A DNA stretch of 64,000 nt. It comes from Pseudo-nitzschia pungens (lineage: Eukaryota > Bacillariophyta > Bacillariophyceae > Bacillariales > Bacillariaceae). The position numbers and the translations under genes were made by a program. Shown in pieces: positions 45,966-56,653 of this stretch (position 1 is the stretch's first letter; each line of letters starts with the position of its first letter). The stretch is taken from the NCBI GenBank assembly GCA_037355855.1, contig CM074763.1, forward strand, positions 992,001 to 1,056,000. Direction: 5' to 3'. The notes under the pieces are model-generated. The model searched no databases and had not been told where the DNA came from. It saw only the letters and a list, made by a program, of their open reading frames with translations.

Positions 45966-46910
45966 TCATGTTCTATTGTTCCCACTGCCTGCAGACATTT
46001 GCTCCTTGATGAAGGAAACGAAGGACGCAATTGACGCTCGACTTTCTCGGACTTCCTTTTCACTGTCACCACCACCCTCATTGGTTTGCGCATCGGAATC
46101 GTTGTCATTGTTGCTGTTGTTGTTGTTGTTGTTGCTGTTGCCGCCGTCACTGGAAAGAAAGATCAAAACCGACGTCCGCTTTGCGTTCATGGCCCTACCG
46201 AGCTCGAGCGACGCCTTTCCGGGAAGCAACAATAGAGGTACTTCGAGCTTCCGCGCCATTGCTGGTATGGCACTGCACAGCGTTGGAGGATAGATATCCT
46301 TTGCCAGGACGATCAGGGACGGTTGTGCTTTGGCAACAGAGTCATCCTTCTCGACGCTCGGTATTGATGTGGACATTTCATCGGTGGAACTTTCCTTGCA
46401 GCGATGATTAGAAATACTATCCTCCAGGAGCCGCAAGCATTGATTTGATCCAATGGCGATGTTTCCTTTCCAAATTTTCCTCTTTCTTGCCAGGGAATCA
46501 TCATGGATTGTGTCGGTCACCGGGCTGTGTTCTGTTTGAGACGCTGTACTGGTTTGATTGGATGCGGATATTCTTCGTTTCTTCACCAGCTTTCCACCCA
46601 CCATGACGTGGTAGTATCCTGCATTGCCATCCTTCTTTGTTGTTGTTGCCTTGTCCCCTCGCGCACCGCCACGCTTATTGCTTTTCTCGGGTTGAAACGG
46701 CTTCACGATTTCCTTGACGAATCGCTCCAGAAAGAGATCCTTGACAAAGTCAGACGCCGGTGGTGTGGAAATGAGTTCGTGTTGCGGAGGGAATCCGACG
46801 GTATGAGTGAGCGATTGGCAGTCTAGAAAACTACCGGGGCGATATTGCTTGCGCTTTCTCGTTTTCTTTTTCAAGCTGCTTTGGTGAGATGATTGCGACG
46901 ACCTGGGCAT
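45966..46910 (-). CDS. L7Ae/L30e-fold RNA-binding protein (Rpp38/Pop3-like candidate)
   Basis: 314 residues from ATG 46910. A basic start (SLKKKTRKRKQYRPGSF) and helical segment (DFVKDLFLERFVKEIVKPFQ) are followed by a linker with KKRRIS. IAIGSNQCLRLLED then introduces an L7Ae-type core: LIVLAKDIYPPTLCSAIPAM, ARKLEVPLLLLPGKASLELG and RTSVLIFLSS. This order matches the kink-turn-binding L7Ae/Nhp2/Rpp38 superfamily. The long N-terminal extension and IGxN...LE lead-in resemble Rpp38/Pop3 of RNase P and MRP more than Nhp2, but the assignment within the superfamily is tentative. A polyasparagine run and acidic Gly-rich segment near residues 262-280 are low complexity. Expected in the nucleolus. 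Confidence 0.75.
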   Translation of the reverse strand: MPRSSQSSHQSSLKKKTRKRKQYRPGSFLDCQSLTHTVGFPPQHELISTPPASDFVKDLFLERFVKEIVKPFQPEKSNKRGGARGDKATTTKKDGNAGYYHVMVGGKLVKKRRISASNQTSTASQTEHSPVTDTIHDDSLARKRKIWKGNIAIGSNQCLRLLEDSISNHRCKESSTDEMSTSIPSVEKDDSVAKAQPSLIVLAKDIYPPTLCSAIPAMARKLEVPLLLLPGKASLELGRAMNAKRTSVLIFLSSDGGNSNNNNNNSNNDNDSDAQTNEGGGDSEKEVRESRASIASFVSFIKEQMSAGSGNNRT

Positions 46911-47754
46911 TTTTGACCAGTAAAGGAAGTTCCTTTGTCTACGATGCTGCAATGCCTTGTCGGGTCCTGTCCTGTCCTGTCTTGTCTTTCCCTTCACAGC
47001 TGCCGATTTATTCCCTCTCGAGTTCCTGGTGAGCTTTCGCTGATGCTGTTCGCGACGGACTGAGTCTCGTCAAAATCAAATCAGGAGAACGCACTGGTAT
47101 GATTTCCGCAGAAAACCTTGAAATCCGAGATTTTCAGAATTGCGTTAGAGAAGTTAAGACTAACCTTACCTGTATGTCGTACAAGTAATTAGTCTGTCGA
47201 CTGTCAACTATCAACATCAGAAATCAGGACACCATGTTCTCGAAGAAAAAAATGCAAAAAATACCGATGCTGCCGATGGTTCAACGGTCAGTCTTGAATC
47301 ATCGTCTGTTATGCTGCCGATGTTGCGTTGCGAAAAGAGAAAAAGTAATAGTGCTGCTGATTCACACTTTCCCATCGCCTCCAGATTTTATCAGAAAAGG
47401 ATCTCAAGTCTCAAAAGAGGCACATCAAAACTTGGTCATTACGTACATGCCAGAGGAGATAGGTAACGTCGCAAACGCTTGTGACGCTTGTGACAAGAGG
47501 ACTTCTCGTACTATACCTTGTACTTGTACAGTAAATTACTACTGTACGTTGTTGCAGATTTTGAACAATGCAGTTAAAATTTGATGCTGCATTCTTCCGT
47601 CGCCGTTTGCGTCGAGGTAGAGCACGCGTTGTCACAAAATAAATCTTGTATCTGCGTTCCGTTCTTCTGCAGATAAATCGAAGTATTGCTGGAGTTGCCA
47701 GATTAGGATTGGCACCGACTGTCCGACAGCTAATCGATTGAATAGGTGAAAAAA
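46911..47754. promoter_or_regulatory. Divergent intergenic region L7Ae-fold / thioredoxin gene
   Basis: 844 bases. TAACCTTACC at 47161-47170 lies about 250 bp from the L7Ae-fold start. A 116-codon open frame at 47234-47584 has no recognisable character. Confidence 0.4.
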
Positions 47755-48602
47755 ATGATCGCAACTACGAATCGTTCCACTTTTTCGTTTCTGAAAACCA
47801 GACGATGCCTTCTCTTTGCGTTCGTTACCGCCTTTTGTTGGATATCGATGGTGTCAAATGATGTGGTTTTGGCAGCGGAAGCTGCGGTGCCCGCAGCCAA
47901 TCCTGAAACGCAAGCGGCGGACCTCGATGTAATCGAACTAACGTCGAAGAATTTTGGTACTCTCATGAGTGATGGCAACGTGTGGCTAATCGAGTTCTAT
48001 ACTCCCTCCTGCTCCCATTGCGTAGAATTCGCCCCGAGCTACAAAAGGATTGCGGCAACATTTCATTCAGAACCCGAGCTCAAGGTTCGTGTCGCCAGAG
48101 TCAACTGCAGTGTGGAAAAGGCCCTAATGACGCGGTTTGGAATAAAGGCTTTTCCTTCCTTTTTTGTTGCATCTGGGTGGGACATTTATGAATTCAATGA
48201 ACGACGGAGCGTGACATCTCTTACAGAGTTTGCGAGCGGTGGATATAAGAAAAAGAAAGTACGTAAATGATGCCAAAAAAAGGTTTACTGCTCGACGGCT
48301 TCGACATTTGAAACTGACCCACTCTTGTTTGAACCTCAATTTGATCTAAATCGTTCTTGCGGAACTTCCAGCCTATTTCGTTCATGAACTCGCCCATGGG
48401 TCCAATGGGTTTACTACAAGGAGCTCTAATCTTTGCGGGGACAAGAGCAATGGGAGTTTTGGATACTCTGCAGGACAATTATGGGATCTCACCCCTTTTC
48501 TCTGGTGTAATAATCTGCATCGGAGCGGTAACTTGTGGAATGATAAGCATTATTCTGATGACAGTTCTCTCCATACCAAGGGATAACGAAAAACTTGATT
48601 GA
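47755..48602 (+). CDS. Membrane-anchored thioredoxin-domain protein (two exons)
   Basis: Exon 1 47755-48258, exon 2 48372-48602, with a 113-nt intron (GTACGT...TTCCAG, phase 0); 244 residues. An N-terminal signal peptide (about residues 18-43, RCLLFAFVTAFCWI) precedes a thioredoxin fold: VIELTSKNFGTLM, LIEFYTPSCSHCVEFAPSYK with active site CSHC at about 86-89, and the cis-Pro loop FGIKAFPSFFV. Exon 2 adds a Met/Gly-rich segment and a membrane helix (GVIICIGAVTCGMISIILMT) with a short charged tail. The layout (signal, thioredoxin, one TM) matches TMX-type ER oxidoreductases; CSHC differs from the usual CGHC. The C-terminus lacks a KDEL signal, as expected for a membrane form. Likely ER oxidative folding or redox sensing (inference). 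Confidence 0.87.
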
Positions 48603-48803
48603 AAAGCAATCAAGACTTTCATGAAATAACACACACACAGAGGATCGGTATGATCGCTTTATTTTTAAAAGTATCCTACACCTCGTCTATTTCCAGTATT
48701 TTTTACAAGAGTGTATGCTGATCACGCCTTGTAGTAACTTCCTTCACGTGTTTGCACGAAAGATCGACAAGAGTCAAGGGGAAACAATTTCACGTCTGCT
48801 GAT

Positions 48804-51800
48804 CTAGAATCTGTCAATCTGATCCATTCCATCTTCAGCCAACAGACTCACTTGGCTTGCCGAAGCACTGGTGGAATGTAATTGCCGATTCCACATGTCT
48901 GCATATAATCCTTTCTTTTCCAAGAGCTCATCGTGCGTCCCCTCCTCTGCGACTACGCCATGGTTCAGAACAATAATGTTGTCAGCATTACGAATAGTGC
49001 CCAGCCGATGAGCGATGACTAAGACCGTACGTTGAGATCCCAACCGATCGAGAGCCTCTTGCACACTACTTTCAGTAAGCGTATCTACAACAAGGTTTGA
49101 AGAACGGGTGAGAACATGGGGAGCTTTCACAGAGAGGACAACCATGAAAAAACAACTCAACGCGACGTTGACTTACCTAGTGCGGAGGTAGCTTCATCCA
49201 AGAGCACAAATGGTGGGTCCTTCAGCAAACAACGTGCGATGGAAACTCTTTGCTTTTCGCCTCCGCTCAGCTTGAGCCCGCGATCTCCTACCAAAGTATA
49301 CCACCCATCGTCCATGCTCTCGATGAATTTGAGCAATTGTGCATCTCTAGCAGCTTGCTCCAGCTCTTCGTGTGTTGCATTGCGCCGGCCGTATCTTATG
49401 TTTTCCCGTATCGTATCGTTGAACATACTCGCATTCTGTGGAACGACTCCAATGCTGGCGCGAAGAGATTTCTGCGACACCGTGCGAACATCTTTGCCGT
49501 TTACTTTGACAGCTCCACCCAGCACATCATAAAATCGAAAGAAAAGGCGCGAAATTGTCGTCTTTCCCGCTCCTACGAAAGAGAGTACGTCGTTTGATGA
49601 AATAGAGTGAGATTCCTTTTCTTGAACAATATTACAATATGCAAAGAAAAGAGTTTTGAATGCACTTACCAGTGGGACCAACGATGGCTGTTGTTGTGCC
49701 TCGTCTCATCTTGAACGAAACGCCCTTCAATCCCTTCGTTTTAGGTTGCGAAGGGTAATGGAAGTGAACGTTATCGAATTCCACAACAATGTCTTCGTCC
49801 TCTTCATTCATTTGGGGCAGGATCATGGCATCGGGAGCATCGACCAAATCTGGATTTTGAGCTAGAAGCTGTGAGAGATTAGTCAGATCTACAATTGCCA
49901 TGACGATCGCATTGTATACACTCCCTAGAAAGTTCAGGGGCTGAAACAGCTGTATGATGAATGTCAACACTGCCACGAAATCACCAACCTCCATGCCGGG
50001 ACAAGTTCCCATGTCAATGGATTGGCAGCATTCGGACACACCAGCATCACACCCATTTGCAACACAACAGTCGATGCGTTGTTTGATTCCCATTGTTGCC
50101 AGACTCAACGACAAAGCCAAACATATCTGCATTACGAGCTTCTGGGTGATATCCAGGAGAGATCGGGTCGCCTGAACGTTTACATTTCTTGCTTGATATC
50201 GTGTGATGGCATCACCAAAGCGCTGTCTCTCGTATCTTTCAAAGGTGACAGAGAAACGGCATGTTAGATTTCATACATTTCAAACTTCCATCGCATAGCA
50301 CAACGGGTGTTTCAATGGGAATATTTTACAAATTACGTACTCTTCTCCTGTAAAGTATTTTACTACTTCGAAGTTGACGAGAGAATCCGTTGCGATGTCG
50401 TGCCTGATAGCAGATGAATTCAAAAACAGTAAACAAATTGCGCGTTAACATAGATTCATGAAACACTTCGTTTTCTGTTCTTCCTCCACGTAATTCTGTA
50501 CTTACCATTCGTTATCCGAACGAACGACGGCCTTGCGGAGTTTCTTTCTGTGTAGTGTGTAGACGATGGTCCAGACAACATATACCCAAATCGAATAAAA
50601 GATTACTCCCGCCAGCGGCGCATAGCTGTAGTACGTAACAAACATTATACAGACAACGACGCATTCTCCAAGGGCCGGAACAAGGAACAAGAAGAGGTAT
50701 CGCATCAAAGTGTCACAAGCCGAGATTCCCCGATCCATGGATCGAAGGACTTCTCCGAGCTTCTTTCGGAGGTGCCAGTCCAGGCTTAGTTTGTGCAAGT
50801 GAACAAAAGTCGTCTCGGATAGCTGGACAAAGGCATCCTGTGCAACACGCAAATAGATTAGACCCTGTCCTTCCTTGAAGAGCAATCCAAAAAACTGGAC
50901 AGAAGCATCTTCGAATTCATAGCGAGCAATAAATAGCATGGGTTTCATTGAATTAGAATAGTTGAATCGGGAGCTTGATTGGTTTCCCAGAGACCATCGA
51001 ATCAACCACAGCTTTATTGTAGTGTACTTACAGGCAGAAGCAAGAAAGATGCAACGACCATATTGTTCATGCGCTAGAGCCGTCGAAGCCTTTCCAAGCT
51101 ATCAGTCGAAACGATCATCGGAAAAGGAAACGCGACAGACACAACGGGTCGACAAGGGGCGTAGAATGGGTTGAGTAAGGTTCCGAACGGGTCGCGAGGC
51201 TTTTTGCTCTTTTGTTGAAAAGAACGAGGACAAATCCGGTGTATTGTCAAGTACTCACCAAAACGGGTGACACCAGGTTGCAAGCCTTGGACGCAAGGAC
51301 GCAGACCCAAGTCATGATGGCACGAACGCGATTCATCACGGCCGAATTGGATGTTTTATCGGGCCAGGCGTAGGGTTTGAGAACCAGAGCAATGTCTCTC
51401 GCCGAAAGAGTCGGAGCTGCTTTAGGCGCCTCGAACGAGCCGTCTTCCGAAATAGTTACCGATGGTTGTGTCGTTGGAGTCCAAACGGATTCGACCGTAC
51501 TCAACACGCCGTAGAGAGCCATAACGACGACAACCGCCAAATCTTCCGAGGAGGCGTTCTGGTATTGCTGATGATACGTCGTAGCAATAGGAATTGCCAG
51601 TGCGAGTCCGGTTGCCAGATACAAGAATCGTGAGATGTATCCAAAGAAGTCCCGGTCGATATCTCTGTAGGATTGAATCACGCCAAACACCAAAACGAGG
51701 GCACAGCTCCGAACGAGTCCTACCGCCAGAACGCAGGACCCGCCATCACGTTGGAGCCACGCGACTCTCAGCAAGACGATAAGCAATACACACTGCAACC

Positions 51801-52230
51801 GAAAGGACCAAACGGCTGGACTGTTCGAAGAGGAATCGAGGAGCAAATACCGGGTGACGATTTCGCCATGGTTCTCGGAAGAGGAGGGAAGCAACGTTTC
51901 ACGGTCCTCTGCTCCGTCATCGCCCGCACCATTGTTTGCAATGCTTCCGTAGTTTGACTTCTTTTGGCCAAACCCGCCACTTGCTTTCTCCTCCTTTTCT
52001 TTCTTCTTTTTTGCAACCGCGGCAGTCGTATCCTCGGTTGCTGCGTGGTGGCTCTCCTTAAAATATTTTTGTGTCGATCGGCTCGCAATTTGGATCAGAA
52101 CGATCGAAAGCCGAAAGAGCATGATGCTGGTTGCCAAAAAGCAGAGGACGGTCCACCCGTAAGTGAGCTTCGCCTGCTCACAGCTGATGTACTCCGCTGT
52201 TGTAGCGGTCTCGGGGCTAATGGTGTCCAT
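48804..52230 (-). CDS. ABC transporter, half type, ABCB6/HMT1-like (seven exons)
   Basis: Exons on the minus strand: 51259-52230, 51032-51073, 50506-50894, 50341-50403, 49670-50235, 49177-49572, 48804-49084. All phases agree, giving 902 residues. An extra N-terminal membrane domain (exon 1) precedes the six-helix core, with SLDWHLRKKLGEVLRSMDRG and DSLVNFEVVKYFTGEEYERQ, typical of the ABCB6/HMT1/ATM1 group. Nucleotide-binding domain: Walker A GPTGAGKTT (split by an intron), Q-loop VVPQNASMF, signature LSGGEKQRVSIAR, Walker B FVLLDEATSAL and switch LVIAHRLGTI. Presence of a TMD0 favours ABCB6/HMT1 over ATM1; such proteins move porphyrins, thiol conjugates or phytochelatin-like compounds across vacuolar or endosomal membranes. 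Exons 2 (42 nt) and 4 (63 nt) are micro-exons. Acceptors of exons 2 and 3 are less certain than the rest. Confidence 0.88.
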
Positions 52231-53052
52231 GGTTTCCTGTCCGTCCGCGCCGACGAAGGATTTCAGAGTGATTGGATGTCGTGTGCCGCAATGGGTGAGG
52301 AGTGAGTATCTGGATGGAAGTGTTGTCTGCTATGGAATTATTTCTCGCGTACGGAGCAAATCACTACGCGCAACGACAACTTTGTGGCAATGAAGGCAAA
52401 AGCAACAGCAACATCTGGAATGCGAAGTACTATTCAGCAGCTGTCGATTCGATCGTGCTTTTCGATGATCATGCACGGTGATTGACAGATCGATCTTCGA
52501 GGTAGGCTTCGAAATAACTTACTTCTACTTCTCGTAATTCTGTATTCTGTACTGTATTCGATTTTTGACGCTCGAGACAAAAAATGCCGGTACCGTATTC
52601 AATCCGTATCTTTGGGCTGTGGTAAGGTTTACATCGTAGTCGAGTTGTCAGTGATCAGTAATTTATGATTGGACCGGGGTCGATGGGAAATCATTTTTGA
52701 AGTACGAAGTAAGTTTCTTTTGTTGAGATTCATCGGGTAAGGTTATCGTATTTCATTTCCATTCTATAAAAACTATTTTAGTCATATTTTCGGTTCGATT
52801 TCGACAAGCTTCCTTTCTCTTCGACTCAACCGCTTTTAAACGAGATAATCAACAAACCACCCTGGGGACGCCATCATCGGATTTGCTGTTTTATGGTAAG
52901 GTTACGGCACTGGCAGTATTGAATGAATATTGTTGCAGCGTTGCTAGTGATTGACACCGATAGACTCTCAAGACAGACGAGGGACAACCACATCCTACGA
53001 AAAACATTCATTTGAACACACTCGCAAAAAGCTATCAGAAAACGCAGACAGG
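52231..53052. promoter_or_regulatory. Divergent intergenic region ABC transporter / RPT3
   Basis: 822 bases with three TAAGGTT motifs (52621-52631, about 52737-52746, 52895-52905), one about 150 bp before the first RPT3 ATG. No gene seen. Confidence 0.45.
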
Positions 53053-54408
53053 ATGGCAACGGCAGTAGCAACTCCGTCTGAGGTAAGTTCGACAGAAACC
53101 GAGTCGGCGGTACCTTACGATCCAAGAGTTGAAGCCAGTGGAAAAATGGCTGACGGAATCTTTTTGTCGTTTCACGAAAATACGATTCACTCGCGATAGA
53201 TCTCAATGGCGTCGTCGACCGCCGCGAAAGCAGCAACCCTTCCGGAACCGGAGGAAGAGGATGATCTGGACTTGTACCAAGAAGTCAAGGAGCTCGAGAA
53301 GCAGCTGGAATTCGTGGAATTGCAGGAGGAGTATCTAAAGGACGAAATGCGCCATTTGCAGCGAGAATTGCTGCGCGCCAAGGAAGAAATTCGCCGAATC
53401 CAGTCCGTCCCCTTGGTCATTGGACAATTCAACGAAATGATCGACGCCAACTACGGAATTGTATCTAGCACGGCCGGTTCGAACTACTACGTTCGAATTC
53501 TGAGCACGCTGGACCGGGAACTTCTCAAACCCAACACCAGCATTGCTCTTCACCGCCACTCCCACTCTTTGGTGGATATTTTGCCACCGGAGAGCGATTC
53601 AACCGTCAAGCTCATGACGGAAAAACCAAACGTCACATACAAAGATATTGGAGGCCTCGACATGCAGAAACAGGAGGTCCGCGAGGCGATCGAGTTGCCC
53701 CTGATTCAGCATCATTTGTACCAACAGATCGGAATCGATCCGCCACGCGGAGTCTTGCTGTACGGACCTCCCGGAACCGGAAAAACCATGATGGCGAAGG
53801 CCGTAGCGGGAGCCACCAAGGCCACATTTATCAGCATGGTGGGGTCGGAGTTTGTGCAAAAATACTTGGGAGAGGGACCCAGAATGGTTCGGGACGTGTT
53901 CCGTCTGGCACGAGAGAACAGTCCCTGCATTGTGTTCATTGACGAAGTCGATGCAATTGCCACGAAACGTTTCGATGCGCAAACGGGAGCCGATCGAGAA
54001 GTTCAGCGTATCCTACTCGAACTACTCAATCAAATGGACGGTTTCGACCAGACAACAAACATCAAGGTCATTATGGCCACGAATCGTGCTGATACATTGG
54101 ATCCCGCCCTTCTTCGACCGGGTCGACTGGATCGAAAGATCGAGTTCCCCAACCCAGATCGGCGACAAAAACGCATGGTTTTCCAGGCCGCCACGGCCAA
54201 GATGAACCTTTCGGACGAGTTAGATCTGGAAGATTACGTAAACCGAAGCGAAAAGGTATCCTCCGCTGATATCTCGTCGATTTGTGCCGAGGCCGGTCTC
54301 CAGGCGGTTCGAGAAAATCGATACGTTGTCCTACCGAAAGATTTTGACGCCGCCTACAAGAAAGCCGTCAACAACCGCGAAAAGGAACTGGCGTTCTACA
54401 CGATTTAA
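53053..54408 (+). CDS. RPT3: 26S proteasome regulatory ATPase RPT3 (PSMC4/6B)
   Basis: The core frame starts at ATG 53206 (400 residues). A small upstream exon 53053-53082 (ten codons, [10 protein letters not shown]) with GTAAGT donor and CGATAG acceptor (intron 53083-53199, 117 nt) joins in frame, adding about twelve residues; either start could be used. Subunit type is clear: N-terminal coiled coil ([20 protein letters not shown]), [14 protein letters not shown]-domain [19 protein letters not shown], Walker A GPPGTGKT (about residue 187 of the core frame), Walker [19 protein letters not shown], and [18 protein letters not shown]3 is one of six ATPases in the proteasome base that unfold and translocate ubiquitinated substrates. 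The C-terminus ends AFYTI rather than a strict HbYX tail. RPT4 lies about 6 kb away. Confidence 0.95.
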
Positions 54409-55179
54409 GATCTGTAATTGTACTGCCGAGCGCTTCATTACTAAAGATTACACTACGGGAGAATTTGTGAATTTCAGCTCATCTGGAATGATCACGCTAG
54501 GATCATTAGTGAACTGTCGTTTCGATTGCATCATTTGTGTTTGCAGATTCGTATCCATTTGCAGTTATCACAGGTTGAAAACTGCCCATAGGTGTTCACT
54601 GTGAATTACGAAGCTGTGCTGTTCTATGAGATGGGTGCCATCAGCTGTTTACGCGACCTTTCATACGACTGGCACTCATAAGAATTGTCTTGTTCCCTCA
54701 CGTGAGCATGGCCATGCCTTGTGCTTATCGTTTTCATTCATTCCCTAAAAGATATCGCGTCTTGGAGGCTATGTATATGTTTCAACGTGCGTCATAGTGT
54801 TACAATAGCAACAATAAGCCTTTTTACTTTCACACGTGATATTTTTGAAAAGTAGTATGAGAGAATCCCTGTAGGGAGACCTTCTACCTCTTCTATCGGA
54901 CAAATAAACTCCGCATCGGTGATTCCTTCAACAGTATTCATGACGAAACATTTTCTTCCCTGTGTCCACGCTCAATGCCGACCGTTGTAAACGTAGCGGT
55001 AGGGTAAGAGGAAGAGAGAGGCAGAAGGGTTGATCATAAATATCAAAGTGGCCCTACTCCGTTCACTGCAAAACCTGATGTACATTACATTCTACGCTTG
55101 CAGGACGAATATTCACACTGTTGTTCCGAAGAAAGTAGTCTCTGCTCTGTGAAACGTCGCTTTGGTTAACATCATTGCC
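54409..55179. other. Intergenic region
   Basis: 771 bases between two plus-strand genes. No supportable gene; 3' UTR of RPT3 and promoter of the BTB gene. Confidence 0.35.
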
Positions 55180-56379
55180 ATGCCCAGCCCAAAGCGAACC
55201 TTGGTGGATAGCGTTTCTTTGGGATGTCCTCCCAGAAAACTATTGAGTATCCAAACCGTCCGATTCATCGTGCACGAATTCAAAAATCACCATGCCAAAC
55301 GTGAGGAGCTCATTGTTTCTCCTGTTCTCAGGGCCCATGGACACCTTTGGGCGATCAAACTTTACCCCAGAGGAAGTACCAATTCATCCCTCGGCAAAGA
55401 ATATCTTTCTTGCTATTTGAAGTACACCGAAAATACTCCTCAAAAACCAGCCGCAATGATTGATATGCGTTGCAAACAGCACGAGCTGAAAGGTTCTCAG
55501 ATACGAATCTTCGGTGATTGTTGGGGCTACAAGAATTTTCTCGAACGAGATGATGTTCTGGAAAATTATCTAGAGGAAGACGGAAGTTTGGTCATCGAGG
55601 TAGACATACGACTTGCAGTGGAACAAAAGCGAGTTTGGTACCCTAAAGAACTCCAACGCGAGGATACTTTGGTTAATCTCTACCAAAATGCTACTTCCGA
55701 ATCGGCAGATGCTGTATTTAATGTCGGAGGCAAAGAGTATCGATCTCACAAGAACATTCTTTCTCTTCGAGCAACTACATTGTTTGAATTGTCAACGGAA
55801 CATGGAAGCTTCGCTCCGGTTCCAATTACGAATACTGAGCCGGAAACCTTCAAGATCATTTTGGATTTTGTGTACACCGTCAAAACGCCAGAGATCCAGG
55901 ATCTAGACACCGCTACAGAAATCCTAGTCGCTGCTGATCTTTTCGATTGCACAGATCTCAAACTCTACGTTGAGTCGGTTATTGTTGACAGGTTTCTCAC
56001 ACCAATGAATGCTGCTACATTTTTGACGTTTGCGGATTCGCATTCTTGCGCGCTCTTGAAAGAGGCGGCAATGGATTCGTTTGTCTTCGATTCAGAGACG
56101 GTGGTGAAATCGGAAGACTGGTCAAAAATTGAAGAGTCGAAGAGACTTCTAACGGAAGTATTGAATCATGTTTCTCTGAGATATTTGCCTAGTGGCAAGT
56201 GTGACAGCGGACGGATGGAAAACACACTGGATCGGCTAGACGTGACCTCGCTTCGTGAACGACTTGAAAATTCTAACATGGCACTCGATGGGAGTCGCGA
56301 AATTCTTTTGAAACGCCTCAAGAGGCATTTCGAAAGTCGTGCAGAATCAAAAACTGTTAATAACTCTCGAAAAGATTAA
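55180..56379 (+). CDS. MATH-BTB protein with C-terminal SAP motif
   Basis: 399 residues from ATG 55180. Residues 22-150 form a MATH domain (VRFIVHEFKNHH, VLRAHGHLWAIKLYPRGS, LGKEYLSCYLKY). Residues 178-285 form a BTB/POZ domain (DAVFNVGGKEYRSHKNILSL, then TFKIILDFVYT and ILVAADLFDC), followed by a BACK-like helical part. The last 50 residues contain DVTSLRERLENSNMALDGSR and ILLKRLKRHF, a SAP-type helix-loop-helix that usually binds DNA or RNA. MATH-BTB proteins such as SPOP bring substrates (MATH) to Cullin-3 (BTB); a SAP motif suggests a chromatin-associated target (inference). The BTB part is slightly divergent. No intron. Confidence 0.88.
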   Translation: MPSPKRTLVDSVSLGCPPRKLLSIQTVRFIVHEFKNHHAKREELIVSPVLRAHGHLWAIKLYPRGSTNSSLGKEYLSCYLKYTENTPQKPAAMIDMRCKQHELKGSQIRIFGDCWGYKNFLERDDVLENYLEEDGSLVIEVDIRLAVEQKRVWYPKELQREDTLVNLYQNATSESADAVFNVGGKEYRSHKNILSLRATTLFELSTEHGSFAPVPITNTEPETFKIILDFVYTVKTPEIQDLDTATEILVAADLFDCTDLKLYVESVIVDRFLTPMNAATFLTFADSHSCALLKEAAMDSFVFDSETVVKSEDWSKIEESKRLLTEVLNHVSLRYLPSGKCDSGRMENTLDRLDVTSLRERLENSNMALDGSREILLKRLKRHFESRAESKTVNNSRKD

Positions 56380-56653
56380 CTTTAAAGATATTAATCTCAA
56401 GAGAGAACAGGCAAACTTATGCAAGATTCTCCGCTTTTATAACTTTCGATTCTATGTCTTCCCATGATTGAAAATAGAACAGTATTTTGTGATTCCGTAT
56501 CTCTCCGAGAATTCGGGATGCTTAGAGAAGTAAGACAATCGATACGAAACTAAGTTTTTGCTTTTAATCAGATTCATCCATCCCCCTTCTATCGCATCGG
56601 TGACCGGTTGTGACTGCGAATATCGCGAACTCGGGTATATTTTTCATTGAAAA

